Positions 1-9,319 of a stretch of 64,000 nucleotides of DNA are shown here, piece after piece. The notes under the pieces are model-generated. The model was not told where the DNA came from and did not search any database. It worked only from the letters and a program-made list of their open reading frames with translations. This DNA is from Oscillospiraceae bacterium. GTDB taxonomy: Bacteria > Bacillota > Clostridia > Oscillospirales > Oscillospiraceae. The first letter of the stretch is position 1. Every line of letters starts with the position of its first letter. The DNA lies in the NCBI GenBank assembly GCA_015068065.1, contig SVLE01000002.1:1-64000 (forward strand), written 5' to 3'. A program made the translations under genes and the position numbers.

Positions 1-812
1 ACACCCGTGAGGTCGCGTTGGCCTTCGCCTCCTCCCTGCCCGACTACATCCATGAGGTCATTTCCGCGCTCGTCCCCATCCTGTTTTTCTGTGTGATCTT
101 CCAGGTCGCCTTCCGCCGCTTCTCCAAACACCATCTGCGCAAGATCGGTGTGGGCTTTCTGTACACCTTCCTTGGCCTTGCCATTTTCCTCACCGGTGTC
201 AATGTGGGCTTCATGCCCGCCGGCCACTATCTGGGCAGTCAGATCGCCACTATGGAGCAAAGCTGGCTTATCGTCCCCCTGAGTATGGTCATCGGCTACT
301 TCATCGTCACCGCCGAGCCTGCGGTGCAGGTGCTGAACAAGCAGGTGGCCACCATCACCAACGGAGGCATCTCCCAGCGGGCCATGATGCTCTCCCTCTC
401 CCTTGGTGTGGCCCTCTCTCTGGGTCTGTCCATGGTGCGGGTGCTCACCGGCATCTCCATCTACTGGCTGATCATCCCCGGCTACCTGATCGCGCTGGGG
501 CTGACCTTCTTCGTACCCAAGATGTTTACCGGTATTGCCTTTGACTCCGGCGGCGTGGCCAGCGGCCCGCTGACCACTACCTTCCTGCTCCCCTTTGCTA
601 TGGGCGCGTGTGAGGCGGCAGGCGGCAATATTCTCACTGATGCTTTCGGCATCGTCTCCATGGTCGCCATGACCCCACTGATCACCATTCAGGTGCTGGG
701 TCTTGTTTATAAGCTGCGCAGCAAGCCTGCTCAGGTCACTCCCGTCCAGCCCGAGTTGGAAGACGAGGACGACGATATTATCGAAATTAAGGAGGTGGAA
801 CCCCATGAATGA
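1..812 (+). CDS. DUF1538-family integral membrane protein (5' end probably truncated by the window edge)
   Basis: Hydrophobic multi-TM ORF. The track start at 18 is a TTG, and the frame is open to the left edge (..TREVALAFASSLPDY..). Resembles DUF1538 membrane proteins. Confidence 0.7.
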   Translation, partial: TREVALAFASSLPDYIHEVISALVPILFFCVIFQVAFRRFSKHHLRKIGVGFLYTFLGLAIFLTGVNVGFMPAGHYLGSQIATMEQSWLIVPLSMVIGYFIVTAEPAVQVLNKQVATITNGGISQRAMMLSLSLGVALSLGLSMVRVLTGISIYWLIIPGYLIALGLTFFVPKMFTGIAFDSGGVASGPLTTTFLLPFAMGACEAAGGNILTDAFGIVSMVAMTPLITIQVLGLVYKLRSKPAQVTPVQPELEDEDDDIIEIKEVEPHE

Positions 813-1482
813 GCAAATCGCCATTCATATGGTAGTCACCATCGTAGACCGAGGCAAGTGCGAAAAGGTCGTTGACCTGTGCCGGAGCGAGGGTGTCCCC
901 CTCCATTTGGTCAGCCTGGGCCACGGCACTGCCCGCACGGAAATGCTGGACCTGCTGGGGCTGGGCGAGACACAAAAGGATACGGTGATCTCCTTCGTTC
1001 CGGAATACACCGTATGCCCCCTGTTGGAGCGTCTGGCGGACGGCATGAAGATGCGTTACCCCGGCAAGGGTATTTCCTTTGCCGTCCCTGTAAGCAGCGT
1101 CAGCGCCAAAATGTATCGCACGCTGACGGAACACACACAGCCCAAGGAAGAAAGGACTGAATCTGTTATGGCTTGTGAAGGAAAATATGAATTGGTCGTT
1201 GCCCTCATTAACCGTGGCTATACCGACCTTGTTATGGAAGCGGCCCGTCAGGTGGGTGCCCCCGGTGGCACGGTGCTGAGCACCCGGGGTATCGGCTCTG
1301 AGGAAGTGGAACAGTTCTTGGGCATTTCCATTCAGGCAGAAAAGGAAATCGTCTTCCTGGTTGTCCCCACGGAAAAGCGTCAGGATGTGATGCAGGCCAT
1401 CAGCCATGAGGCCGGACTTAAAACCCCCGCCAAGGGCGTGGTCCTCTCCCTGCCCGTCAGCCACGCCATCGGTCTTGCGTAA
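805..1482 (+). CDS. Tandem PII-like (P-II family nitrogen regulator-like) protein
   Basis: ATG at 805 overlaps the upstream stop (ATGAATGA). Protein MNEQIAIHMVVTIVDRGKCEKVV... has two similar PII-like halves. Confidence 0.7.
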   Translation: MNEQIAIHMVVTIVDRGKCEKVVDLCRSEGVPLHLVSLGHGTARTEMLDLLGLGETQKDTVISFVPEYTVCPLLERLADGMKMRYPGKGISFAVPVSSVSAKMYRTLTEHTQPKEERTESVMACEGKYELVVALINRGYTDLVMEAARQVGAPGGTVLSTRGIGSEEVEQFLGISIQAEKEIVFLVVPTEKRQDVMQAISHEAGLKTPAKGVVLSLPVSHAIGLA

Positions 1483-1490
1483 ATACCATC

Positions 1491-1522
1491 AAAGCCCTGC
1501 CGCTATGCGGCAGGGCTTTTGT
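1491..1522 (+). terminator. Intrinsic terminator after the PII-like gene
   Basis: AAAGCCCTGCCG-CTATG-CGGCAGGGCTTT followed by T-rich sequence. Confidence 0.8.
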
Positions 1523-1604
1523 TTGCAATAATTGCGGTCATGCTTGAACAGCTGAAGAGATCACCGACTACGTTGCCACCGACTTCCTTACTGCCGCCAA
1601 AAGC

Positions 1605-1640
1605 AAAAACACCGTCACCCATTGGGGTGACGGTGTTTTT
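1605..1640 (-). terminator. Intrinsic terminator downstream of tRNA-Arg
   Basis: AAAAACACCGTCACCC-ATT-GGGGTGACGGTGTTTTT. Confidence 0.75.
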
Positions 1641-1716
1641 GGTACGGCTGAAGGGATTCGAACCCCCGACCTTTTGGTTCGTAGCCAAACACTCTATCCA
1701 GCTGAGCTACAGCCGC
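1640..1716 (-). tRNA. tRNA-Arg (anticodon ACG)
   Basis: Reverse complement GCGGCTGTAGCTCAGCTGGATAGAGTGTTTGGCTACGAACCAAAAGGTCGGGGGTTCGAATCCCTTCAGCCGTACCA; encoded CCA. Confidence 0.92.
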
Positions 1717-1839
1717 ATACTGCTCTTGACAGCTAAATTATAATAGCACAAAGCCCCCCACAATGCAAGCCCTAATTTCAAATTTTTTCGCTTTTTTACG
1801 AAATATTTTTCCTGTCCCTTCAAGAGCCGCAGGGCACAG

Positions 1840-1876
1840 AAAAACACCGTGCGAACAATGTTCGCACGGTGTTTTC
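1840..1876 (-). terminator. Terminator of the glutaconate/gcd operon
   Basis: AAAACACCGTGCGAAC-AAT-GTTCGCACGGTGTTTT immediately after gcdB. Confidence 0.8.
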
Positions 1877-1889
1877 GCATTGTTTTAAA

Positions 1890-3113
1890 TCAGCCACCAA
1901 AGACCTTGATCATGAAGCCGGCAGCCACAGCGGAACCGATAACACCGGCCACGTTGGGACCCATGGCGTGCATGAGCAGGAAGTTGGAGGGGTTCTCCTT
2001 CTGGCCTACGGTTTGAGCCACACGGGCGGCCATAGGCACAGCGGACACGCCGGCAGAGCCGATCAGAGGATTGATCTTGCCCTTGGTCAGGAAATACATC
2101 AAATCGCCCAGCAGCAGGCCACCGGCGGTGGACAGCAGGAAGGCAGTCAGACCCAGCACGATGATGCCCAACGTCTGGCCGGTGAGGAAGGTGGAACCGG
2201 TAGCCTTGAAGCCCACAGACAGGCCCAGAGGAATGGTCACGATGTTGATCAGAGCATTCTGGGCTGTGTCAGACAAACGGTCGGTCACGCCACACTCGCG
2301 GAACAGGTTGCCCAGCATGAGCATACCGATCAGAGGAGCGGTGTCGGGGATGAGCAGGACCACGAAGATAGTCACGGCAATGGGGAAGACAATCTTCTCC
2401 ACCTTGGACACGGTGCGCAGCTGGGTCATTTTGACCTGACGCATCTTCTTGGTGGTGAGCAGCTTCATCAGAGGGGGCTGGATCATGGGGATCAGCGCCA
2501 TGTAGGAATAGGCCGCAATGGCGATGGCAGGCAGAATTTGGGGTGACAGCTTGGATGCGGTCAGAATGGCCGTGGGGCCGTCCGCACCGCCGATGACACC
2601 GATAGCGCCGGCCTCAGCGGGAGTAAAGGAGATGGCGCCGCCGGTGATGGGGCCAAGAGCCAGAGCCATCAGGAAAGCGGCAAAGATGCCCAACTGAGCG
2701 GCAGCGCCCAGCAGCAGGGACTTGGGGTTAGCCAGCAGAGGACCAAAGTCGGTCATGGCGCCAATGCCCATAAAGATAATGGACGGATAGATGGCGTACT
2801 GGACACCCTGATAGAGCACCCACATAAAGCCCACGGAACCGCTATGTGTCGCCTCGTTGAACACAGGCTCAGCGAACAGGTACGTAAAGGGCAGGTTGGC
2901 CAGCAGCATACCAAAGGCAATGGGAACCAGCAGCAGGGGCTCGAACTTCTTGCCGATGCCCAGATAGAGCAACAGGCAGGCAATGACAATCATAACGGCG
3001 TTGCGCACGTCCCACCAGGTGCCGATATCGTCCATCTTACCGACAAAAGCAGCAAAACCGGAACTGCTGAGGATACGGGACATTACATCAGTAAAAAACT
3101 CAATAGGATTCAT
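1890..3113 (-). CDS. gcdB: Sodium ion-translocating decarboxylase beta subunit (glutaconyl-CoA decarboxylase GcdB / OadB family)
   Basis: 407-aa polytopic protein with [15 protein letters not shown] motif typical of the beta subunits; located in the glutaconate cluster. Confidence 0.9.
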   Translation of the reverse strand: MNPIEFFTDVMSRILSSSGFAAFVGKMDDIGTWWDVRNAVMIVIACLLLYLGIGKKFEPLLLVPIAFGMLLANLPFTYLFAEPVFNEATHSGSVGFMWVLYQGVQYAIYPSIIFMGIGAMTDFGPLLANPKSLLLGAAAQLGIFAAFLMALALGPITGGAISFTPAEAGAIGVIGGADGPTAILTASKLSPQILPAIAIAAYSYMALIPMIQPPLMKLLTTKKMRQVKMTQLRTVSKVEKIVFPIAVTIFVVLLIPDTAPLIGMLMLGNLFRECGVTDRLSDTAQNALINIVTIPLGLSVGFKATGSTFLTGQTLGIIVLGLTAFLLSTAGGLLLGDLMYFLTKGKINPLIGSAGVSAVPMAARVAQTVGQKENPSNFLLMHAMGPNVAGVIGSAVAAGFMIKVFGG

Positions 3114-3131
3114 CGTCTCGTCTCCCCTCTC

Positions 3132-3449
3132 TTAGTATCTCATGATGCTGGTGAGACGGGTCTGGTCGGGAGTAGTACCCATCTCAGCGGCAACAGCAGC
3201 GGTGATGACGGCGATGATTTCCTCGTCATCCTCTTCTTTCTTGGGTGCGGGGGCGGCGGCAGGAGCCGCCTTGGGAGCAGGTGCCGCAACAGGCATCTTA
3301 CCCTCGATGAACCCAACAACCTTGGAGATGACCATGATCATCAGTGCCAGCACAGCCAGCACGATGAACACCACGACCAGGCCGCATACGGCGATCATCA
3401 GGGCACCGGGCCACCCTCCAAGCTCTTCAAATGTCATTCCAGCGTACAT
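3132..3449 (-). CDS. gcdD: OadG-like gamma/delta subunit of the decarboxylase
   Basis: Short protein with one N-terminal TM and an Ala/Pro-rich tail between beta and biotin-carrier subunits. Confidence 0.75.
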   Translation of the reverse strand: MYAGMTFEELGGWPGALMIAVCGLVVVFIVLAVLALMIMVISKVVGFIEGKMPVAAPAPKAAPAAAPAPKKEEDDEEIIAVITAAVAAEMGTTPDQTRLTSIMRY

Positions 3450-3465
3450 TTAAGTACCTCCTAAA

Positions 3466-3876
3466 TCAGCCCAGGGTGACCAGCAGATCGTCGGTGTTGA
3501 CAGCGGAACCAACGGTAGCGGAAACGGCCTTGACAGTACCGGCGCAGGGAGCGGAGACTTCGATCTCCATCTTCATGGCCTCCAGAACCACCAGCACGTC
3601 GCCGGCGTTCACGGACTGGCCCACGGAGCACTCCACCTTGAACACGTTGCCGGGCATGGGGCTGTTCACAGCGGTCTCACCGGCGGCCACAGCGGCAGGA
3701 GCAGCCTTGGGGGCAGCAGCGGGAGCAGCGGCGGGAGCGGGAGCAGCCACGGGAGCGGCCACGGGGGCAGCAACAGGAGCGGCCACAGGAGCGGCCACAG
3801 GAGCGGCCTTGGCAGCGCCCTCCTTCTCTACGGACACGCTGTAGGTCTTACCGTTGACAGTGATGATGTAATTCAT
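3466..3876 (-). CDS. gcdC: Biotin carrier subunit of glutaconyl-CoA decarboxylase
   Basis: Start [23 protein letters not shown]-rich linker; biotinyl motif [12 protein letters not shown]. Confidence 0.88.
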   Translation of the reverse strand: MNYIITVNGKTYSVSVEKEGAAKAAPVAAPVAAPVAAPVAAPVAAPAPAAAPAAAPKAAPAAVAAGETAVNSPMPGNVFKVECSVGQSVNAGDVLVVLEAMKMEIEVSAPCAGTVKAVSATVGSAVNTDDLLVTLG

Positions 3877-4033
3877 TTTGAGTCTCTCCTTTTTTCTTCT
3901 TTTATTTTGTTCCCGCGGGGAAGTTTCTCCCCCGCGGGAGCTTGCGCAAAGTTCCTTTTGAGCCAAAATCGGACAAATTATATCCCCTTTGGCAAGTGAT
4001 TGTCAAGTTAAGATGCTGTTAGGGGCGTTCTTC

Positions 4034-5170
4034 TCAGAGAACATCCGCAAAAGCCTGAATGGCAGTGGAGGCCTGACCGAAGTCGCGCATCTGCTGGTCC
4101 ACACCCAGTTTGATGTGGGGGATGCCGGCGGCGTCCAGAGCCTTCTTCAGGTAGGGGTACTCCATCTCCTCGGGGTCGCAGAACTGCTGCATGAACAGGA
4201 TCAGACCCTGAGCGCCGGACTCCTTGACCAAATCGGCCACGAACTCGCCGCGGCGGTTGGAGGAAGAGGCGGGATCGTACAGCAGCACATCGTAGTCGAT
4301 GTTGGCAAACTGCTTGGCCAGAGCCATCATGGGATCGCCGTCCTCAGCCGCATCCACGCGGAAGGAACGGGTCTCGTGAGCCACGTCATCGGCGGCGATG
4401 GCGATGTTGTTCTCCTCGAAGATCGCCAGCAGCTTGGGGTTGTCGCAGATGATACCGGAGGTAACAACCTTGACGCCCTTCCAATCACACACGGGCAGCT
4501 TCTTCAGTTCCTCGTTCAGAGCCACCAGCTTGGCGGTGTACTCATCCTTGAGCATGAACCAGCCAGCCTTCAGTACAGCAGAACGCAGGGTGGGAGTGAC
4601 CACATCACAGTGCTCGCTGGCCAGCTTGACAAACTCGCGGCGGGCGGCACGGCTGGCGTTGTAGACCTTGATGGCGTTGCGGATATCCTCGTCGGTCATC
4701 TCGCGGCCGGAGATCTTGTCCAGCATCTTGCGCACGTTGGTGTACTGGTCGATGCAGAACTGCAGGCCCCAGGGGGCAAAGCGGTTCTGGGGATGGGCCA
4801 GGAAGATGGTGGGGATCTTGTCACCGATGGACACACGGAAGTTCTGGCTCATGGGGCGCAGGGTGTCGCAAATGGTGGGGGTGATCAGACCGTCCAGCTG
4901 GTCCATGGTGCCGTCCAGCAGCATCTCCAGCGCCAGCTGGGCGATGGTGCAGTAGAAGGTGGCACAGTACTCCTTGGCGCGGGAAATGGTCTTCTTGTTG
5001 CTGCCCCACATGCCCATGGGCACCATGCCGGCGGCGTAGACCAGTTCTTCGGGGGCGTAGTAAGGCAGAACACCGATGACCTTCTTGCCCTGAGCCTTGA
5101 AATCGGCCAGCTGCTTGTTGGGGTTATAGGCGATGTCCTGGAATTCCTTCATCATCAGCTCGATGCTCAT
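4034..5170 (-). CDS. hgdB: (R)-2-hydroxyglutaryl-CoA dehydratase beta subunit (2-hydroxyacyl-CoA dehydratase family)
   Basis: 378 aa, MSIELMMKEFQDIAYNPNKQLADFKAQGKKVIGVLPYYAPEEL...; adjacent to hgdA and hgdC. Confidence 0.88.
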   Translation of the reverse strand: MSIELMMKEFQDIAYNPNKQLADFKAQGKKVIGVLPYYAPEELVYAAGMVPMGMWGSNKKTISRAKEYCATFYCTIAQLALEMLLDGTMDQLDGLITPTICDTLRPMSQNFRVSIGDKIPTIFLAHPQNRFAPWGLQFCIDQYTNVRKMLDKISGREMTDEDIRNAIKVYNASRAARREFVKLASEHCDVVTPTLRSAVLKAGWFMLKDEYTAKLVALNEELKKLPVCDWKGVKVVTSGIICDNPKLLAIFEENNIAIAADDVAHETRSFRVDAAEDGDPMMALAKQFANIDYDVLLYDPASSSNRRGEFVADLVKESGAQGLILFMQQFCDPEEMEYPYLKKALDAAGIPHIKLGVDQQMRDFGQASTAIQAFADVL

Positions 5171-5174
5171 AGTC

Positions 5175-6608
5175 TCAGCCCTCCTTGTTCATGGCGTTCT
5201 GTTCCATGGCTTCCACCAGGCCCTGAACGCGGGTCTCGTACTGAGCGGCATTGAAGTTGCGGGGGTCGGCCTGGTCACCGTCGAAGCCGGCGCAGGGGAT
5301 GCCCAGGTCGGCGGTGAAGCGGCGCTGCATCTCGGCCATGTAGCCGGACCAAGGCTTGCAGGAGCGGTTGTAGTGGACCAGCACGCCGTCCACCTTATTG
5401 TCCTTACAGATGCCCTCACGCCAGGCAACACCCTGCTCAATACACACGGAGTTGGGGGCCTTGCAGTAGGCGCGGACCATCTCGTCCATGTTGTTGTACA
5501 CGAAGCCGAAGGCGGGGGCGTACACAACGGCGGTCACGTTCACGCCGTGCTCCTTCAGGGGCTTGAACAGATTGGGCAGCTTGGGCCAGCAGGGAATACC
5601 CTCGAACATGACGCGGTACTTCTCGGGGAAGGGGGTGGTGGTCTCGCCCTTCTTCACCTGCTCGGCCAGGTCCTGCTCCAGCAGCTCAAAGGCCTCGGCA
5701 GCGGCCACACGACCACGGGCGGTGACTACGTCAGCCATGTGGTTAAACAGGTCAAAGCCGGAGTAAGGAGCGGGCTTATACTGCAGGTAGTCACAAACGC
5801 GCAGCCAGGCCTGAGCGGTGCGGTTGGCGTTGGCACAGGCCTCTTCAAACTTCTTCTCATCGAACTTCTTGCCGGAGATCTTCTCCAGCTGCTCGATGGC
5901 GTTGTCGAACTGGCCGCGGATGTAGGCCACATAGGTGTCGTCCACTTCCACCGTGTTGTTGTAGGGGACGTCGATCATGATCAGGGGGATGTTGTGCATA
6001 CGGGCGATGTTCTCATACCACTTGGTCATGCAGTTGCAGATATTGTTGCAGCACAGCACGAAGTCGGGCATGGGCATCTGCATCTGGCGATAGGGCTTGA
6101 TAGCGGCCAGACGCTTCTCCTTCTCCTCACCCTCGGGCAGAGCCCACAGTTCGTTGATGTCCACCAGCTCGGTATAGGGCTGCAGGGTCTTGGGATCCTT
6201 GACGGGCTTGCCATCCTCACCGATGACCACCTTGCCGTTCTCGTCCTTCAGGGGCTTACCGGAGTTGGGGTCGATAACATACTCCAGATTCTCGTCCAGC
6301 TTGCGGGACGCGCGCTTGCCGGCGGCATAGGCCAGGCTGATGCGGGCGTAGCCGCAGATATCGTTGTCAAAGCCCAGATCCTCGGCAGCCTGGCACATGA
6401 TCTCACCGTCACGATTGGCGGCGATACCGGCAGCCTGGTTCTCGGGGTAGACCACGTTCAGGCCAAAGGCCTCGTACAGTTCGCAGGGGAACTTGGAAGA
6501 AGACCAGCCCACGGGCTTGCCTTCGGCCTTGGCGATACGGGCATCGGCGTAAACGTCCTCAACGACCTTGCGCAGCGCCAGAACGCCGGGGCTTACTTGT
6601 TTAGCCAT
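5175..6608 (-). CDS. hgdA: (R)-2-hydroxyglutaryl-CoA dehydratase alpha subunit
   Basis: 477 aa from MAKQVSPGVLALRKVVEDVYADARIAKAEGKPVGWSSSKFPCELYEAFGLNVVYPENQAAG; HgdA family. Confidence 0.88.
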   Translation of the reverse strand: MAKQVSPGVLALRKVVEDVYADARIAKAEGKPVGWSSSKFPCELYEAFGLNVVYPENQAAGIAANRDGEIMCQAAEDLGFDNDICGYARISLAYAAGKRASRKLDENLEYVIDPNSGKPLKDENGKVVIGEDGKPVKDPKTLQPYTELVDINELWALPEGEEKEKRLAAIKPYRQMQMPMPDFVLCCNNICNCMTKWYENIARMHNIPLIMIDVPYNNTVEVDDTYVAYIRGQFDNAIEQLEKISGKKFDEKKFEEACANANRTAQAWLRVCDYLQYKPAPYSGFDLFNHMADVVTARGRVAAAEAFELLEQDLAEQVKKGETTTPFPEKYRVMFEGIPCWPKLPNLFKPLKEHGVNVTAVVYAPAFGFVYNNMDEMVRAYCKAPNSVCIEQGVAWREGICKDNKVDGVLVHYNRSCKPWSGYMAEMQRRFTADLGIPCAGFDGDQADPRNFNAAQYETRVQGLVEAMEQNAMNKEG

Positions 6609-6639
6609 TTTCGTTTCCTCCCTACTGAATATAGGATAA

Positions 6640-7422
6640 TTATTTATTACACTTTTTATAAGCAAACAGGGCCGCACCCAGAGCACCCACGTACTGGGTC
6701 AGGGGCGAGGTATGGATCTTGTGACCCAGCTGATCCTCCAGCGCCTTGACGATACCCGCATTCTGTGCCACACCGCCGGTCATGACCACCTGATCCTGCA
6801 CGCCCACACGGTGGGCAAGGCCTGCCACGCGGCCGGCCACGGACTGGTGGATGCCGTTGATAATGTCGCACTTGTTGGTGTCCTGCGCCAGCTGGCTGAT
6901 GACCTCGCTCTCGGCAAAGACGGTACAGGTGGAACTGATGCCCACGTGCTTGGTGGACTTGGCGCCCAGTGTACCCAGGTCATTCACGTCCACCTCGAGC
7001 ACCCGGGCCATCACATCCAGAAAGCGTCCGGTACCCGCGGCACACTTGTCGTTCATCTGGAAGTTGGTCATGGCACCGTTCTCCACCCGCAGGATCTTCA
7101 CGTCCTGACCGCCGATGTCGATGACGGTGCGCACCTCGGGAAAGAGGAAGGACGCGCCCTTGGCGTGGCAGCTCAGCTCACTCATCTGGTGATCGGCAAA
7201 CCCCTCCAGAGAGTTGCGGCCATAGCCGGTGGCCAGGATGAAGCTCATCTCCTCCCGGGTCTTGCCCGCAGTCTTGAGCACCTCGTCAATGGCCCGCTGG
7301 GGGCCGCTGGTGCCTGCGCCCACGGCGATGAGAGACTTTGCGACGATCTCCTTGCCGTCGGCAAGCATCACGCACTTGGAAGCGGTGGAACCAATATCAA
7401 TACCCAGTGTGTAGATTGGCAT
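6640..7422 (-). CDS. hgdC: 2-hydroxyglutaryl-CoA dehydratase activator (archerase, component A)
   Basis: [23 protein letters not shown]...; BadF/BcrA/HgdC ATPase fold, KCAAGTGRF motif. Confidence 0.92.
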   Translation of the reverse strand: MPIYTLGIDIGSTASKCVMLADGKEIVAKSLIAVGAGTSGPQRAIDEVLKTAGKTREEMSFILATGYGRNSLEGFADHQMSELSCHAKGASFLFPEVRTVIDIGGQDVKILRVENGAMTNFQMNDKCAAGTGRFLDVMARVLEVDVNDLGTLGAKSTKHVGISSTCTVFAESEVISQLAQDTNKCDIINGIHQSVAGRVAGLAHRVGVQDQVVMTGGVAQNAGIVKALEDQLGHKIHTSPLTQYVGALGAALFAYKKCNK

Positions 7423-7506
7423 AGCTGTTTACTCCAATTACTGAAATTTCCTTGTCTGCCGCGGCCGGCATCAGCAGACCGCGGCAGAAACTGGTTTCAC
7501 TTGAAT

Positions 7507-9273
7507 TTACTTTGCGGTGTAGCTGTCGAAGTCCCGGGAAGAGCGGGGCAGCAGCATCTGATGGAAGGGGCAGATGGACTCGGGATTCTGATAGCAGGAC
7601 TCGGTGAAGGCGATCATGTAGTTGCGCATGAGAGGCATCTTCACGACCTCGTCCACCAGACCGGCCTGAGCGCAGAACAGAGGCTTGGACTTCAGGTCGT
7701 AGTCCTCGATCATCTCGTTCATCTTGTCGATGGTGGGCTGCAGATCCTTGCCCGCCTTCTGGTCCTTGGCCAGACGGCCGGTGTACATGGCGTTGGCAGC
7801 GGTCTTGCCGTTCATAACGTTGATCTCAGTGGCGGCAGTACCCAGAGAGAAAGCATTGTTGTCGTTGCCCTGCGGGCCGCCCAGCACGTAGTGAGCAGCG
7901 GCGGTACCGCGGCGCAGGGTGATCTCCATCATAGGCAGCTTGCTGCTCTGGATGGAGTAGATCAGGGACTGGCCCAGACCCAGCAGCTCGGCGACCTCGG
8001 CGTCATCGCCCACATCGATACCGGTGGTATCCTGGATCCAGATGATGGGCAGACGGTCACGGGCACACAGGGTGACGAACTCGTTCATCTTGATCAGGCC
8101 CTGACGATACAGCTTGCCGCCGGCACCCATGGACTGGCCGTACTTGGCCATCTTGTACTCGGGGTAGTTGGGGAACACGCCCTGCTGGTTGGCCACGATA
8201 CCCACCAGCAGACCAGCCACCTTGGCGGTACCGGTGATCATCTCAGGCCCATAGCCCTTTTTGTACTCCATGAGTTCGCCGCCGTCCACCAGATGGGAGA
8301 TGACGGAATACATGTCGTAGGGGCGGTTCTTGTTGTTCAGCACGATATCGTACAGTTCCTCGGGATCGCCGGCGGGGTTGGCGGGCTCGGCCACACGGAA
8401 GAACTCCTTATCGTAAGCGGGCAGCATGTCGACATACTTCTTGATGCCGGCAATGACGCCTTCCTGATCGGCATAGACCTCGCGCCAGAAGCCGGTGGTG
8501 CCGAAGTGGATAGACACAGATCCGGGAGGATCGGCGCGCAGACCCTTGGTGGCCTCGATCTGAGCCAGAGCGGCCTCCATATCAACATAGGGCTTGGGGT
8601 TCATGCCGCCCACGATGCCGGCGCCGCCCACGGCCATGTTGGCCTTCTCATGAGCAACCAGGATGGTGGGAGAAATGGAGTGATAGCCGCCGCCGGCAGG
8701 GTTGGTGCCGTGGATGCCCACGATGACGGGCACGCCCATCTGGTTGAGCTCGGAGTTGCGGTAGAAGGGGGTACCGCCGCCACGGCGGTTGGGGTACACC
8801 TTCTCCTGCTTATCCAGCTCCACGCCGGCGCACTCCAACAGGTAGATCAGGGGAATACGCAGGCGCTTGGCGGTGTCGCTGCCGCGGATCAGGTCATCGG
8901 CCTGACCGGGTACCCAGGTACCGGCGTGCTTCTTGTTGTCGGAAGCAATAATGCAGCACCACTTGCCGTTGACGCGGCCCAGACCCTTAACGATAGAGGT
9001 GGTGCCGGTCTTGTTGTTCTCGGGATTGTACAGGCTGTTCAGGGGACACCAGGTGCCCTCGTCCACCAGCAGGGCGATGCGCTGCATAGCGGTGAGCTGG
9101 CCCTTCTCATTCATCGCCTCGTCAGGCTTGCCGTTGGCAAGGCCCTCAGCAATCTTGGCGTCGATCTCGGCCTCGATGGCCTTCAGCTCGGCGGCGTTCT
9201 CCGCATTGGGGCGAACGGCCTTGCCTACGACGGGCATATTCTGGAAATAACCGGGCATGGAATAAGAACCCAT
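7507..9273 (-). CDS. gcdA: Glutaconyl-CoA decarboxylase alpha subunit (carboxyltransferase)
   Basis: 588-aa carboxyl transferase; typical GcdA length and context. Confidence 0.9.
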   Translation of the reverse strand: MGSYSMPGYFQNMPVVGKAVRPNAENAAELKAIEAEIDAKIAEGLANGKPDEAMNEKGQLTAMQRIALLVDEGTWCPLNSLYNPENNKTGTTSIVKGLGRVNGKWCCIIASDNKKHAGTWVPGQADDLIRGSDTAKRLRIPLIYLLECAGVELDKQEKVYPNRRGGGTPFYRNSELNQMGVPVIVGIHGTNPAGGGYHSISPTILVAHEKANMAVGGAGIVGGMNPKPYVDMEAALAQIEATKGLRADPPGSVSIHFGTTGFWREVYADQEGVIAGIKKYVDMLPAYDKEFFRVAEPANPAGDPEELYDIVLNNKNRPYDMYSVISHLVDGGELMEYKKGYGPEMITGTAKVAGLLVGIVANQQGVFPNYPEYKMAKYGQSMGAGGKLYRQGLIKMNEFVTLCARDRLPIIWIQDTTGIDVGDDAEVAELLGLGQSLIYSIQSSKLPMMEITLRRGTAAAHYVLGGPQGNDNNAFSLGTAATEINVMNGKTAANAMYTGRLAKDQKAGKDLQPTIDKMNEMIEDYDLKSKPLFCAQAGLVDEVVKMPLMRNYMIAFTESCYQNPESICPFHQMLLPRSSRDFDSYTAK

Positions 9274-9319
9274 GATATGTTCCTCCTAATTTTATATTTT
9301 TTCTCTGTTTGGGGAAAGA

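Noticed and set aside
703-804. Extended upstream start of the PII-like ORF in the track
   Set aside because: The ATG at 805 gives the overlap with the upstream stop and a natural PII-like N-terminus; the extension is out-of-frame translation of the DUF1538 gene.
1605-1876. Possible structured regulatory RNA from strong inverted repeats flanking tRNA-Arg
   Set aside because: The repeats are ordinary intrinsic terminators of the tRNA and the gcd operon.
3715-3815. Possible CRISPR/minisatellite
   Set aside because: In-frame AAP/VAAP linker repeats of the biotin carrier; no spacer-repeat architecture.
5133-6749. 538-aa ORF antisense to hgdA
   Set aside because: Shadow ORF; compositionally biased and overlaps a well-supported gene.
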